Origin: Notospermus geniculatus
Lineage: Eukaryota > Nemertea > Pilidiophora > Heteronemertea > Lineidae
Length of the DNA stretch: 64,000 nt
Reading direction: 5' to 3'
NCBI GenBank assembly: GCA_002633025.1
Contig: NMRB01000116.1
Location: 184,866-248,865 of the forward strand
Numbering within the stretch: position 1 is the stretch's first letter
Content: more model-generated notes on this DNA
Database searches by the model: none
What the model was told of the DNA's origin: nothing
Seen by the model: only the letters and a program-made list of their open reading frames with translations
The DNA's letters: not shown here

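Larger units (their letters stand above)
61062..64000. other. Downstream intron(s) and right edge
   Basis: Mostly foldback elements (61617, 62459-62787, 63110, 63729). Two possible short coding pieces are listed (62932 and 63928). No polyadenylation site could be assigned. Confidence 0.5.

Overview
This is a eukaryotic (metazoan) genomic window. It is dominated by one very large intron-rich gene on the + strand that enters from the left and runs to or past the right edge. I see 58 well-supported exons plus two tentative ones between 392 and 64000. Almost all have AG/GT borders, and their reading-frame phases agree from end to end, so they can be read as one transcript. Short introns (about 0.3-1.7 kb), an assembly gap of 28 N, many short foldback DNA elements and frequent TACATGTA and TAGGCCTA words suggest a draft genome of a marine invertebrate. 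The protein architecture is typical of invertebrate deuterostomes, cnidarians and their relatives. I cannot name the species.

Encoded protein, N to C: six fibronectin type III domains (392-7509), one Ig domain (7995-8252), twenty EGF-like domains mostly one per exon (9320-29620), a NIDO domain on four exons (31138-32827), an AMOP region (34383-35333), a VWD domain followed by MUC4-type modules (35938-42690), ten more EGF domains (42640-52923), a SEA domain on three exons (54277-57680), three EGF domains (58251-60289), a single transmembrane helix (60971-61061) and probably a short cytoplasmic tail. The NIDO-AMOP-VWD-EGF-transmembrane core is that of mucin-4 and of coral mucin-like proteins. 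The product is therefore inferred to be a large cell-surface adhesive or matrix receptor. The start codon and signal peptide lie upstream of the window. No serine/threonine-rich mucin repeat is visible here.

The exons carry signs of repeated internal duplication. Three near-identical FN3 exons and a decayed fourth copy lie at the left. Four blocks of a higher-order EGF exon pattern occupy 10837-23978. A recent tandem duplication at 39170-42862 copies a two-exon cassette whose first exon cannot be used twice without breaking the frame.

The introns hold most of the other structure: a Tc1/mariner relic, mariner-, pogo- and TTAA-flanked MITEs, two tRNA-derived SINEs in opposite orientations, a cluster of tRNA(class II)-like repeats, many palindromic elements sharing GGGCC...TTCATAAA-like ends, hammerhead-like motifs, a 52-bp minisatellite, a palindromic satellite and a CGTA-rich block. 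No other protein-coding gene, rRNA, CRISPR array or promoter could be supported.
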